This document shows, one piece after another, positions 24,448-37,015 of a DNA stretch of 64,000 nt. The notes beneath the pieces were generated by a model. The model worked only from the letters and a program-made list of their open reading frames with translations, ran no database searches and was not told where the DNA came from. Each line of letters starts with the position of its first letter. Within the stretch, counting starts at the first letter, position 1. This DNA is from Excoecaria cochinchinensis (Eukaryota; Streptophyta; Magnoliopsida; Malpighiales; Euphorbiaceae). A program made the translations under genes and the position numbers. The DNA is taken from positions 1-64,000 of the forward strand of contig CANTUQ010000308.1 of the NCBI GenBank assembly GCA_947683425.1, read 5' to 3'.

Positions 24448-27400
24448 GATGCGTTCTGACCGGAAAGCTTCCAGTAGCTATTCTTATCGAGTTTTCCTGA
24501 ATTATTGGACTCGGTTCAAAAATTTTGCCACTTTTTACGATTTTTCGATTTTGGTGATTTTCCCTATCGGTACCCCTAGGAAAATCTGTAAAAATTCGTC
24601 GGATTCCGACGAAGCCAATTATCGATGCGTTGTGACCGGCAAGCTTCCAGTAGCTATTCGAATCGAGTTTTCCTGAATTATTGGACTCGGAACCAAAATT
24701 TCACCACTTTTTACGATTTTTCGATTTTGGTGATTTTCCCTAGTGGTACCCCTAGGGAAATACGTAAAAATTCGTCGGATTCCGACGAAACCAATTCTTG
24801 ATGCGTTGTGATCGGCAAGCTTCCAGTAGCTATTCCAATCGAATTTTCCTGAATTATTGGACTCGGATCCAAAATTTCATCACTTTTTACGATTCTGCGA
24901 TTTTACCTAGTGGTACCGTAGGGAAATCCGTAAAAATTGGTTGAATTCCGACGAAGCCAATTCTCGATGCGTTGTGACCGGCAACCTTCCAGTAGATATT
25001 CCAATCGAGTTTTCCTGAATTATTAGACTCGGATCAAAAATTTCACCACTTTTTACGATTTTTTAATTTTGGTGATTTTCCCTATTGGTACCCCTAGGAA
25101 AATCCGTAAAAATTCGTCGGATTCTGATGAAGCCAATTCTAGATGCGTTGTGACCGGCAAGCTTCCAGTAGCTATTCCAATCGAGTTTTCCTGAATTATT
25201 GGACTCGGAACAAAAATTCACCACTTTTTACGATTTTTCGATTTTGGTGATTTTCCCTAGTGGTACCCCTAGGAAAATCCGTAAAAATTCGTCGGATTCC
25301 GACGAAACCAATTCTCGATGCGTTGTGACAGGCAAGTTTGCAGTAGCTATCCCAATCGAGTTTTCCTGAATTGTTGGACTCGGATCAAAAATTTTACCAC
25401 TTTTTACGATTTTTCGATTTTCCCTAGTAGTACCCCTCGAGAAATTCGTAAAAACTCATCGGATTCCGACGAAGCCAATTCTTGATGCATTATGACCGCT
25501 AAACTTCCAGTAGCAATTCCAATCGAGTTTTCCTGAATTATGGGACTCGGATCAAAAATTTCACCACTTTTTACGATTTTTCGATTTTTCCTAGTGGTAC
25601 CCCTAGGAAAATCCGTAAAAATTCGTCGAATTCCGACGAAGCCTATTCTCGATGCATTGTGACCGGCAAGCTTCCAGTAGCTATTCCAATCGAGTTTTCC
25701 TGAATTATTAGACTCGGATCCAAAATTTCCCCACATTTTACGATTTTTCGATTTTGGTGATTTTCCCTAGTGGTACCCCTAGGGAAATCCGTAAAATTTC
25801 GGCGGATTCCAACGAAGCCAATTCTTGATGCGTTGTAACCGGCAAGCTTCCAGTAGCTATTCCAATCGAGTTTTCCTGAATTATTGGACTCGGATCCAAA
25901 ATTTCATCACTTTTTACGATTCTGCGATTTTACCTAGTGGTACCCTAGGGAAATCCGTAAAAATTGGTTGAATTCCGACGAAACCAATTCTCGATGCGTT
26001 GTGACCGGCAACCTTCCAGTAGATATTCCAATCGAGTTTTCCTGAATTATTAGACTCGGATCAAAAATTTCACCACTTTTTACGATTTTTTAATTTTGGT
26101 GATTTTCCCTATTGGTACCCCTAGGAAAATCCGTAAAAATTCGTCGGATTCCGATGAAGCCAATTCTAGATGCGTTGTGACCGGCAAGCTTCCAGTAGCT
26201 ATTCCAATCGAGTTTTCCTGAATTATTGGACTCGGAACAAAAATTCACCACTTTTTACGATTTTTCGATTTTGGTGATTTTCCCTAGTGGTACCCCTAGG
26301 GAAATCCGTAAAAATTCGTCGGATTCCGACGAAACCAATTCTCGATGCGTTGTGACAGGCAAGTTTGCAGTAGCTATCCCAATCGAGTTTTCCTGAATTG
26401 TTGGACTCGGATCAAAAATTTCATCACTTTTTACGATTTTTCGATTTTGGTGATTTTCCCTAGTAGTACCCCTCGAGAAATTCGTAAAAACTCATCGGAT
26501 TCCGACGAAGCCAATTCTTGATGCGTTATGACCGCTAAGCTTCCAGTAGCAATTCGAATCGAGTTTTCCTGAATTATGGGACTCGGATCAAAAATTTCAC
26601 CACTTTTTACGATTTTTCGATTTTCCCTAGTGGTACCCCTAGGAAAATCCGTAAAAATTCGTCGAATTCCGACGAAGCCTATTCTCGATGCATTGTGACC
26701 GGCAAGCTTCCAGTAGCTATTCCAATCGAGTTTTCCTGAATTATTGGACTCGGATCCAAAATTTTCCCACATTTTACGATTTTTCGATTTTGGTGATTTT
26801 TCCTAGTGGTACCCCTAGGGAAATCCGTAAAATTTCGGCGGATTCCAACGAAGCCAATTCTCGATGCGTTGTGACCGGCAAGCTTCCAGTAGCTATTCCA
26901 ATCGAGTTTTCCTGAATTATTGGACTCGGATCAAAAATTTCACCACTTTTTACAATTTTGCAATTTTCCTTAGTGGTACCCGTAGGGAAATCCGTAAAAA
27001 TTCGTCGGATTCCGACGAAACCAATTCTCGATGCGTTGTGACCGGCAAGCTTCCAGTAGCTATTCCAATCGAGTTTTCCTGAATTATTGGACTCTGATAA
27101 AAAATTTCACCACTTTTTACGACTTTTCGATTTGGGTAATTTTCCTTAGTGGTACCCCTAGGGAAATCCGTAAAAAGTCGTCGGTTTCCGACGAAGCCAA
27201 TTCTTGATGCATTGTAACCGGAAAGCTTCCAGTAGCTATTCCAATCGAATTTTCCTGAATTATTGGACTCGAATCCAAAATTTCTTCACTTTTTACGATT
27301 CTGCGATTTTACCTAGTGGTACCCCTAAGGAAATCCGTAAAAATTGGTCGGATTCCGACGAAGCCAATTCTCGATGCGTTGTGACCGGCAACCTTCCAGT

Positions 27401-28577
27401 AGATATTCCAATCAAGTTTTCCTGAAATATTTTACTCGGATCAAAAATTTCATCACTTTTTACGATTTTTTAATTTTGGTAATTTTCCCTATTGGTACCC
27501 CTAGGAAAATCCGTAAAAATTCGTCGAATTCCGATGAAGCCAATTCTAGATGCGTTGTGACCGGCAAGCTTCCAGTAGCTATTCCTATCGAGTTTTCCTA
27601 AAATATTGGACTCGGATCAAAAATTTTACCACTTTTTACGATTTTGCGATTTTCTCTACTGGTACCCCAAGGAAAATCCGTAAAAATTCGTCGACTTCCG
27701 ACGAAGCCTATTCTCGATGCGTTGTGACCGGCAAGCTTCCAGTAGCTATTCCAATCGAGTTTTCCTGAATTATTGGACTCGGATCCAAAATTTCATCACT
27801 TTTTACGACTTTTCGATTTGTGTAATTTTCCTTAGTGGTACCCCTAGGGAAATCCGTAAAAATTCATCGGATTCCGACGAATCCAATTCTCGATGCATTG
27901 TGACCGGCAAGCTTCCAGTAGCTATTCCAATCGAGTTTTCCTGAATTATTGGACTCGGATCCAAAATTTTTCCACATTTTACGATTTTTCCATTTTGGTG
28001 ATTTTCCCTAGTGGTACCCCTAAGGAAATCCGTAAAAATTCGTCGGATTCCGATGAAGCCAATTCTCGATAAATTATGACCGGCAAGCTTCCAGTAGCTA
28101 TTCCAATCGAGTTTTCCTGAATTATTGGACTCGGATCATAAATTTCACCACTTTTTGCGATTTTGCGATTTTCCCTAGTGGTACCCCTAGGGAAATCCGT
28201 AAAAAATCGTCGGATTCCGACGAAACCAATTCTCGATGCGTTGTGACCGGCAAGCTTCCAAAAGCTATTCCAATCGAGTTTTCCTGAATTATTGGACTCG
28301 GATCAAAAATTTCACCACTTTTTATGACTTTTCGATTTGGGTAATTTTCCCTAGTGGTACCCCTAGGGAAATCCGTAAAAATTCGTCGGATTCCGACGAA
28401 GCCAATTCTGGATGCATTGTAATGGGCAAGCTTCCAGTAGCTATTCCAATCGAGTTTTCCTGAATTATTGAACTCGGATCCAAAATTTCACCACTTTTTA
28501 CGATTTTGCGATTTTTCTTAGTGGTACCCCTAGGAAAATCCGTAAAATTTCGTCGCATTCCGACAAAACCAATTCTT
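24448..28577 (+). repeat. HOR-B copy 3: 24-monomer, 4,130-bp reference unit
   Basis: I used this copy as the reference. Monomers start at 24448, 24624, 24800, 24966, 25142, 25317, 25484, 25651, 25827, 25993, 26169, 26344, 26520, 26687, 26863, 27030, 27206, 27373, 27549, 27716, 27892, 28068, 28235 and 28411. Their lengths are 176, 176, 166, 176, 175, 167, 167, 176, 166, 176, 175 or 176, 176, 167, 176, 167, 176, 167, 176, 167, 176, 176, 167, 176 and 167, summing to 4,130. Subtypes 3-8 and 9-14 are near-duplicates of each other 1,027 bp apart. Diagnostic differences include monomer 6 being short and monomer 12 long, and GGTACCGTAGGG in 3 against GGTACCCTAGGG in 9. Confidence 0.94.
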
Positions 28578-31500
28578 GATGCGTTCTGACCGGAAAGCTT
28601 CCAGTAGCTATTCTTATCGAGTTTTCCTGAATTATTGGACTCGGTTCAAAAATTTTGCCACTTTTTACGATTTTTCGATTTTGGTGATTTTCCCTATCGG
28701 TACCCCTAGGAAAATCTGTAAAAATTCGTCGGATTCCGACGAAGCCAATTATCGATGCGTTGTGACCGGCAAGCTTCCAGTAGCTATTCGAATCGAGTTT
28801 TCCTGAATTATTGGACTCGGAACCAAAATTTCACCACTTTTTACGATTTTTCGATTTTGGTGATTTTCCCTAGTGGTACCCCTAGGGAAATACGTAAAAA
28901 TTCGTCGGATTCCGACGAAGCCAATTCTTGATGCGTTGTGATCGGCAAGCTTCCAGTAGCTATTCCAATCGAATTTTCCTGAATTATTGGACTCGGATCC
29001 AAAATTTCATCACTTTTTACGATTCTGCGATTTTACCTAGTGGTACCGTAGGGAAATCCGTAAAAATTGGTTGAATTCCGACGAAGCCAATTCTCGATGC
29101 GTTGTGACCGGCAACCTTCCAGTAGATATTCCAATCGAGTTTTCCTGAATTATTAGACTCGGATCAAAAATTTCACCACTTTTCACGATTTTTTAATTTT
29201 GGTGATTTTCCCTATTGGTACCCCTAGGAAAATCCGTAAAAATTCGTCGGATTCTGATGAAGCCAATTCTAGATGCGTTGTGACCGGCAAGCTTCCAGTA
29301 GCTATTCCAATCGAGTTTTCCTGAATTATTGGACTCGGAACAAAAATTCACCACTTTTTACGATTTTTCGATTTTGGTGATTTTCCCTAGTGGTACCCCT
29401 AGGAAAATCCGTAAAAATTCGTCGGATTCCGACGAAACCAATTCTCGATGCGTTGTGACAGGCAAGTTTGCAGTAGCTATCCCAATCGAGTTTTCCTGAA
29501 TTGTTGGACTCGGATCAAAAATTTTACCACTTTTTACGATTTTTCGATTTTCCCTAGTAGTACCCCTCGAGAAATTCGTAAAAACTCATCGGATTCCGAC
29601 GAAGCCAATTCTTGATGCATTATGACCGCTAAACTTCCAGTAGCAATTCCAATCGAGTTTTCCTGAATTATGGGACTCGGATCAAAAATTTCACCACTTT
29701 TTACGATTTTTCGATTTTTCCTAGTGGTACCCCTAGGAAAATCCGTAAAAATTCGTCGAATTCCGACGAAGCCTATTCTCGATGCATTGTGACCGGCAAG
29801 CTTCCAGTAGCTATTCCAATCGAGTTTTCCTGAATTATTAGACTCGGATCCAAAATTTCCCCACATTTTACGATTTTTCGATTTTGGTGATTTTCCCTAG
29901 TGGTACCCCTAGGGAAATCCGTAAAATTTCGGCGGATTCCAACGAAGCCAATTCTTGATGCGTTGTAACCGGCAAGCTTCCAGTAGCTATTCCAATCGAG
30001 TTTTCCTGAATTATTGGACTCGGATCTAAAATTTCATCACTTTTTACGATTCTGCGATTTTACCTAGTGGTACCCTAGGGAAATCCGTAAAAATTGGTTG
30101 AATTCCGACGAAGCCAATTCTCGATGCGTTGTGACCGGCAACCTTCCAGTAGATATTCCAATCGAGTTTTCCTGAATTATTAGACTCGGATCAAAAATTT
30201 CACCACTTTTTACGATTTTTTAATTTTGGTGATTTTCCCTATTGGTACCCCTAGGAAAATCCGTAAAAATTCGTCGGATTCCGATGAAGCCAATTCTAGA
30301 TGCGTTGTGACCGGCAAGCTTCCAGTAGCTATTCCAATCGAGTTTTCCTGAATTATTGGACTCGGAACAAAAATTCACCACTTTTTACGATTTTTCGATT
30401 TTGGTGATTTTCCCTAGTGGTACCCCTAGGGAAATCCGTAAAAATTCGTCGGATTCCGACGAAACCAATTCTCGATGCGTTGTGACAGGCAAGTTTGCAG
30501 TAGCTATCCCAATCGAGTTTTCCTGAATTGTTGGACTCGGATCAAAAATTTCATCACTTTTTACGATTTTTCGATTTTGGTGATTTTCCCTAGTAGTACC
30601 CCTCGAGAAATTCGTAAAAACTCATCGGATTCCGACGAAGCCAATTCTTGATGCGTTATGACCGCTAAGCTTCCAGTAGCAATTCGAATCGAGTTTTCCT
30701 GAATTATGGGACTCGGATCAAAAATTTCACCACTTTTTACGATTTTTCGATTTTCCCTAGTGGTACCCCTAGGAAAATCCGTAAAAATTCGTCGAATTCC
30801 GACGAAGCCTATTCTCGATGCATTGTGACCGGCAAGCTTCCAGTAGCTATTCCAATCGAGTTTTCCTGAATTATTGGACTCGGATCCAAAATTTTCCCAC
30901 ATTTTACGATTTTTCGATTTTGGTGATTTTTCCTAGTGGTACCCCTAGGGAAATCCGTAAAATTTCGGCGGATTCCAACGAAGCCAATTCTCGATGCGTT
31001 GTGACCGGCAAGCTTCCAGTAGCTATTCCAATCGAGTTTTCCTGAATTATTGGACTCGGATCAAAAATTTCACCACTTTTTACAATTTTGCAATTTTCCT
31101 TAGTGGTACCCGTAGGGAAATCCGTAAAAATTCGTCGGATTCCGACGAAACCAATTCTCGATGCGTTGTGACCGGCAAGCTTCCAGTAGCTATTCCAATC
31201 GAGTTTTCCTGAATTATTGGACTCTGATAAAAAATTTCACCACTTTTTACGACTTTTCGATTTGGGTAATTTTCCTTAGTGGTACCCCTAGGGAAATCCG
31301 TAAAAAGTCGTCGGTTTCCGACGAAGCCAATTCTTGATGCATTGTAACCGGAAAGCTTCCAGTAGCTATTCCAATCGAATTTTCCTGAATTATTGGACTC
31401 GAATCCAAAATTTCTTCACTTTTTACGATTCTGCGATTTTACCTAGTGGTACCCCTAAGGAAATCCGTAAAAATTGGTCGGATTCCGACGAAGCCAATTC

Positions 31501-32707
31501 TCGATGCGTTGTGACCGGCAACCTTCCAGTAGATATTCCAATCAAGTTTTCCTGAAATATTTTACTCGGATCAAAAATTTCATCACTTTTTACGATTTTT
31601 TAATTTTGGTAATTTTCCCTATTGGTACCCCTAGGAAAATCCGTAAAAATTCGTCGAATTCCGATGAAGCCAATTCTAGATGCGTTGTGACCGGCAAGCT
31701 TCCAGTAGCTATTCCTATCGAGTTTTCCTAAAATATTGGACTCGGATCAAAAATTTTACCACTTTTTACGATTTTGCGATTTTCCCTACTGGTACCCCAA
31801 GGAAAATCCGTAAAAATTCGTCGACTTCCGACGAAGCCTATTCTCGATGCGTTGTGACCGGCAAGCTTCCAGTAGCTATTCCAATCGAGTTTTCCTGAAT
31901 TATTGGACTCGGATCCAAAATTTCATCACTTTTTACGACTTTTCGATTTGTGTAATTTTCCTTAGTGGTACCCCTAGGGAAATCCGTAAAAATTCATCGG
32001 ATTCCGACGAATCCAATTCTCGATGCATTGTGACCGGCAAGCTTCCAGTAGCTATTCCAATCGAGTTTTCCTGAATTATTGGACTCGGATCCAAAATTTT
32101 TCCACATTTTACGATTTTTCCATTTTGGTGATTTTCCCTAGTGGTACCCCTAAGGAAATCCGTAAAAATTCGTCGGATTCCGATGAAGCCAATTCTCGAT
32201 AAATTATGACCGGCAAGCTTCCAGTAGCTATTCCAATCGAGTTTTCCTGAATTATTTGACTCGGATCATAAATTTCACCACTTTTTGCGATTTTGCGATT
32301 TTCCCTAGTGGTACCCCTAGGGAAATCCGTAAAAAATCGTCGGATTCCGACGAAACCAATTCTCGATGCGTTGTGACCGGCAAGCTTCCAAAAGTTATTC
32401 CAATCGAGTTTTCCTGAATTATTGGACTCGGATCAAAAATTTCACCACTTTTTATGACTTTTCGATTTGGGTAATTTTCCCTAGTGGTACCCCTAGGGAA
32501 ATCCGTAAAAATTCGTCGGATTCCGACGAAGCCAATTCTGGATGCATTGTAATGGGCAAGCTTCCAGTAGCTATTCCAATCGAGTTTTCCTGAATTATTG
32601 AACTCGGATCCAAAATTTCACCACTTTTTATGATTTTGCGATTTTTCTTAGTGGTACCCCTAGGAAAATCCGTAAAATTTCGTCGCATTCCGACAAAACC
32701 AATTCTT
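28578..32707 (+). repeat. HOR-B copy 4: 24-monomer, 4,130 bp
   Basis: Same monomer order and length as copy 3. In a hand scan I found eight single-base differences from copy 3, for example near 29,183 (TTTTCACG), 30,026 (GGATCTAAAA), 32,255 (ATTATTTGAC), 32,393 (AAAAGTTATT) and 32,628 (TTTATGAT). That implies above 99.5% identity even if I missed several. Copies 3 and 4 share TTTATGACTT in type 23 (28,323 and 32,453), where copy 2 has TTTACGACTT. Confidence 0.94.
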
Positions 32708-35458
32708 GATGCGTTCTGACCGGAAAGCTTCCAGTAGCTATTCTTATCGAGTTTTCCTGAATTATTGGACTCGGTTCAAAAATTTTGCCACTTTTTACGA
32801 TTTTTCGATTTTGGTGATTTTCCCTATCGGTACCCCTAGGAAAATCTGTAAAAATTCGTCGGATTCCGACGAAGCCAATTATCGATGCGTTGTGACCAGC
32901 AAGCTTCCAGTAGCTATTCGAATCGAGTTTTCCTGAATTATTGGACTCGGAACCAAAATTTCACCACTTTTTACGATTTTTCGATTTTGGTGATTTTCCC
33001 TAGTGGTACCCCTAGGGAAATACGTAAAAATTCGTCGGATTCCGACAAAGCCAATTCTTGATGCGTTGTGATCGGCAAGCTTCCAGTAGCTATTCCAATC
33101 GAATTTTCCTGAATTATTGGACTCGGATCCAAAATTTCATCACTTTTTACGATTCTGCGATTTTACCTAGTGGTACCGTAGGGAAATCCGTAAAAATTGG
33201 TTGAATTCCGACGAAGCCAATTCTCGATGCGTTGTGACCGGCAAACTTCCAGTAGATATTCCAATCGAGTTTTCCTGAATTATTAGACTCGGATCAAAAA
33301 TTTCACCACTTTTTACGATTTTTTAATTTTGGTGATTTTCCCTATTGGTACCCCTAGGAAAATCCGTAAAAATTCGTCGGATTCTGATGAAGCCAATTCT
33401 AGATGCGTTGTGACCGGCAAGCTTCCAGTAGCTATTCCAATCGAGTTTTCCTGAATTATTGGACTCGGAACAAAAATTCACCACTTTTTACGATTTTTCG
33501 ATTTTGGTGATTTTCCCTAGTGGTACCCCTAGGGAAATCCGTAAAAATTCGTCGGATTCCGACGAAACCAATTCTCGATGCGTTGTGACAGGCAAGTTTG
33601 CAGTAGCTATCCCAATCGAGTTTTCCTGAATTGTTGGACTCGGATCAAAAATTTTACCACTTTTTACGATTTTTCGATTTTCCCTAGTAGTACCCCTCGA
33701 GAAATTCGTAAAAACTCATCGGATTCCGACGAAGCCAATTCTTGATGCATTATGACCGCTAAACTTCCAGTAGCAATTCCAATCGAGTTTTCCTGAATTA
33801 TGGGACTCGGATCAAAAATTTCACCACTTTTTACGATTTTTCGATTTTTCCTAGTGGTACCCCTAGGAAAATCCGTAAAAATTCGTCGAATTCCGACGAA
33901 GCCTATTCTCGATGCATTGTGACCGGCAAGCTTCCAGTAGCTATTCCAATCGAGTTTTCCTGAATTATTGGACTCGGATCCAAAATTTCCCCACATTTTA
34001 CGATTTTTCGATTTTGGTGATTTTTCCTAGTGGTACCCCTAGGGAAATCCGTAAAATTTCGGCGGATTCCAACGAAGCCAATTCTCAATGCGTTGTGACC
34101 GGCAAGCTTCCAGTAGCTATTCCAATCGAGTTTTCCTGAATTATTGGACTCGGATCAAAAATTTCACCACTTTTTACAATTTTGCGATTTTCCTTAGTGG
34201 TACCCGTAGGGAAATCCGTAAAAATTCGTCGGATTCCGACGAAACCAATTCTCGATGCGTTGTGACCGGCAAGCTTCCAGTAGCTATTCCAATCGAGTTT
34301 TCCTGAATTATTGGACTCTGATCAAAAATTTCACCACTTTTTACGACTTTTCGATTTGGGTAATTTTCCCTAGTGGTACCCCTAGGGAAATCCGTAAAAA
34401 TTCGTCGGTTTTCGACGAAGCCAATTCTTGATGCATTGTAACCGGCAAGCTTCCAGTAGCTATTCCAATCGAATTTTCCTGAATTATTGGACTCGAATCA
34501 AAAATTTCATCACTTTTTACGATTCTGCGATTTTACCTAGTGGTACCCCTAAGGAAATCCGTAAAAATTGGTCGAATTCCGACGAAACCAATTCTCGATG
34601 CGTTGTGACCGGCAACCTTCCAGTAGATATTCCAATCGAGTTTTCCTGAAATATTTTACTTGGATCAAAAATTTCATCACTTTTTACGATTTTTTAATTT
34701 TGGTAATTTTCCCTATTGGTACCCCTAGGAAAATCCGTAAAAATTCGTCGAATTCCGATGAAGCCAATTCTAGATGCGTTGTGACCGGCAAGCTTCCAGT
34801 AGCTATTCCTATCGAGTTTTCCTAAAATATTGGACTCGGATCAAAAATTTTACCACTTTTTACGATTTTGCGATTTTCCCTACTGGTACCCCAAGGAAAA
34901 TCCGTAAAAATTCGTCGACTTCCGACGAAGCCTATTCTCGATGCGTTGTGACCGGCAAGCTTCCAGTAGCTATTCCAATCGAGTTTTCCTGAATTATTGG
35001 ACTCGGATCCAAAATTTCATCACTTTTTACGACTTTTCGATTTGTGTAATTTTCCTTAGTGGTACCCCTAGGGAAATCCGTAAAAATTCATCGGATTCCG
35101 ACGAATCCAATTCTCGATGCATTGTGACCGGCAAGCTTCCAGTAGCTATTCCAATCGAGTTTTCCTGAATTATTGGACTCGGATCCAAAATTTTCCCACA
35201 TTTTACGATTTTTCGATTTTGGTGATTTTCCCTAGTGGTACCCCTAAGGAAATCCGTAAAAATTCGTCGGATTCCGATGAAGCCAATTCTCGATGAATTA
35301 TGACCGGAAAGCTTCCAATAGCTATTCCAATCGAGTTTTCCTGAATTATAGGACTCGGATCATAAATTTCACCACTTTTTGCGATTTTGCGATTTTCCCT
35401 AGTGGTACCCCTAGGGAAATCCGTAAAAATTCGTCGGATTCCGACGAAACCAATTCTC
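32708..35458 (+). repeat. HOR-B copy 5: truncated, 16 monomers (types 1-8, 15-22)
   Basis: Keeps the anchor and the first 6-monomer block (types 3-8), then jumps inside a monomer (front of type 8 with TTCCCCACATTTTACG, rear of type 14 with TCGGCGGATTCCAACG) to type 15 at about 34,087 and runs to type 22 at 35,292. The second block (types 9-14) is missing, which shortens the anchor-to-type-17 distance from 2,758 to 1,722 bp. It then enters the scrambled edge instead of completing types 23 and 24. Confidence 0.9.
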
Positions 35459-37015
35459 GATACATTGTGACCGGCAAGCTTCCAAAAGCTATTCCAATCG
35501 AGTTTTCCTGAATTATTGGACTCGGATCCAAAATTTCATCACTTTTTACGACTTTTCGATTTGTGTAATTTTCCTTAGTGGTACCCCTAGGGAAATCCGT
35601 AAAAATTCATCGGATTCCGACGAATCCAATTCTCGATGCATTGTGACCGGCAAGCTTCCAGTAGCTATTCCAATCGAGTTTTCCTGAATTATTGGACTCG
35701 GATCCAAAATTTTCCCACATTTTACGATTTTTCGATTTTGGTGATTTTCCCTAGTGGTACCCCTAAGGAAATCCGTAAAAATTCGTCGGATTCCGATGAA
35801 GCCAATTCTCGATGAATTATGACCGGCAAGCTTCCAGTAGCTATTCCAATCGAGTTTTCCTGAATTATTGGACTCGGATCATAAATTTCACCACTTTTTG
35901 CGATTTTGTGATTTTCCCTAGTGGTACCCCTAGGGAAATCCGTAAAAATTCGTCGGATTCCGACGAAACCAATTCTCGATGCATTGTGACCGGCAAGCTT
36001 CCAAAAGCTATTCCAATCGAGTTTTTCTGAATTATTGGACTCGGATCCAAAATTTCACCACTTTTTACGACTTTTCGATTTGGGTAATTTTCCCTAGTGG
36101 TGCCCCTAGGGAAATCCGTAAAAATTCATCGGATTTCGACGAAGCCAATTCTGGATGCATTGTAATGGGCAAGCTTCCAGTAGCTATTCCAATCGAGTTT
36201 TCCTGAATTATTGGACTCGGATCCAAAATTTCATCACTTTTTACGACTTTTCGATTTGTGTAATTTTCCTTAGTGGTACCCCTAGGGAAATCCGTAAAAA
36301 TTCATCGGATTCCGACGAATCCAATTCTCGATGCATTGTGACCGGCAAGCTTCCAGTAGCTATTCCAATCGAGTTTTCCTGAATTATTGGACTCGGATCC
36401 AAAATTTTCCCACATTTTACGATTTTTCGATTTTGGTGATTTTCCCTAGTGGTACCCCTAAGGAAATCCGTAAAAATTCGTCGGATTCCGATGAAGCCAA
36501 TTCTCGATAAATTATGACCGGCAAGCTTCCAGTAGCTATTCCAATCGAGTTTTCCTGAATTATTGGACTCGGATCATAAATTTCACCACTTTTTGCGATT
36601 TTGTGATTTTCCCTAGTGGTACCCCTAGGGAAATCCGTAAAAATTCGTCGGATTCCGACGAAACCAATTCTCGATGCATTGTGACCGGCAAGCTTCCAAA
36701 AGCTATTCCAATCGAGTTTTCCTGAATTATTGGACTCGGATCCAAAATTTCACCACTTTTTATGACTTTTCGATTTGGGTAATTTTCCCTAGTGGTACCC
36801 CTAGGGAAATCCGTAAAAATTCATCGGATTTCGACGAAGCCAATTCTGGATGCATTGTAATGGGCAAGCTTCCAGTAGCTATTCCAATCGAGTTTTCCTG
36901 AATTATTGGACTCGGATCCAAAATTTCACCACTTTTTACGATTTTGCGATTTTTCTTAGTGGTACCCCTAGGAAAATCCGTAAAATTTCGTCGCATTCCG
37001 ACAAAACCAATTCTT
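35459..37015 (+). repeat. Scrambled HOR-B edge: types 20-24 reiterated
   Basis: Read as HOR-B subtypes, the order is 23/20 fusion (35,459), 21, 22, 23 (35,635, 35,811, 35,978), 24/20 fusion (36,154), 21, 22, 23, 24 (36,330, 36,506, 36,673, 36,849). The fusion monomers have the front of type 23 (CTTCCAAAAGC) or type 24 (GTAATGGGC) and the rear of type 20 (TTTCATCAC with GATTTGTGTAA). Repeat distances are 519 bp and 695 bp. Each step is a tandem duplication whose join lies within a monomer, as expected of unequal exchange between non-equivalent monomers. Confidence 0.9.
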
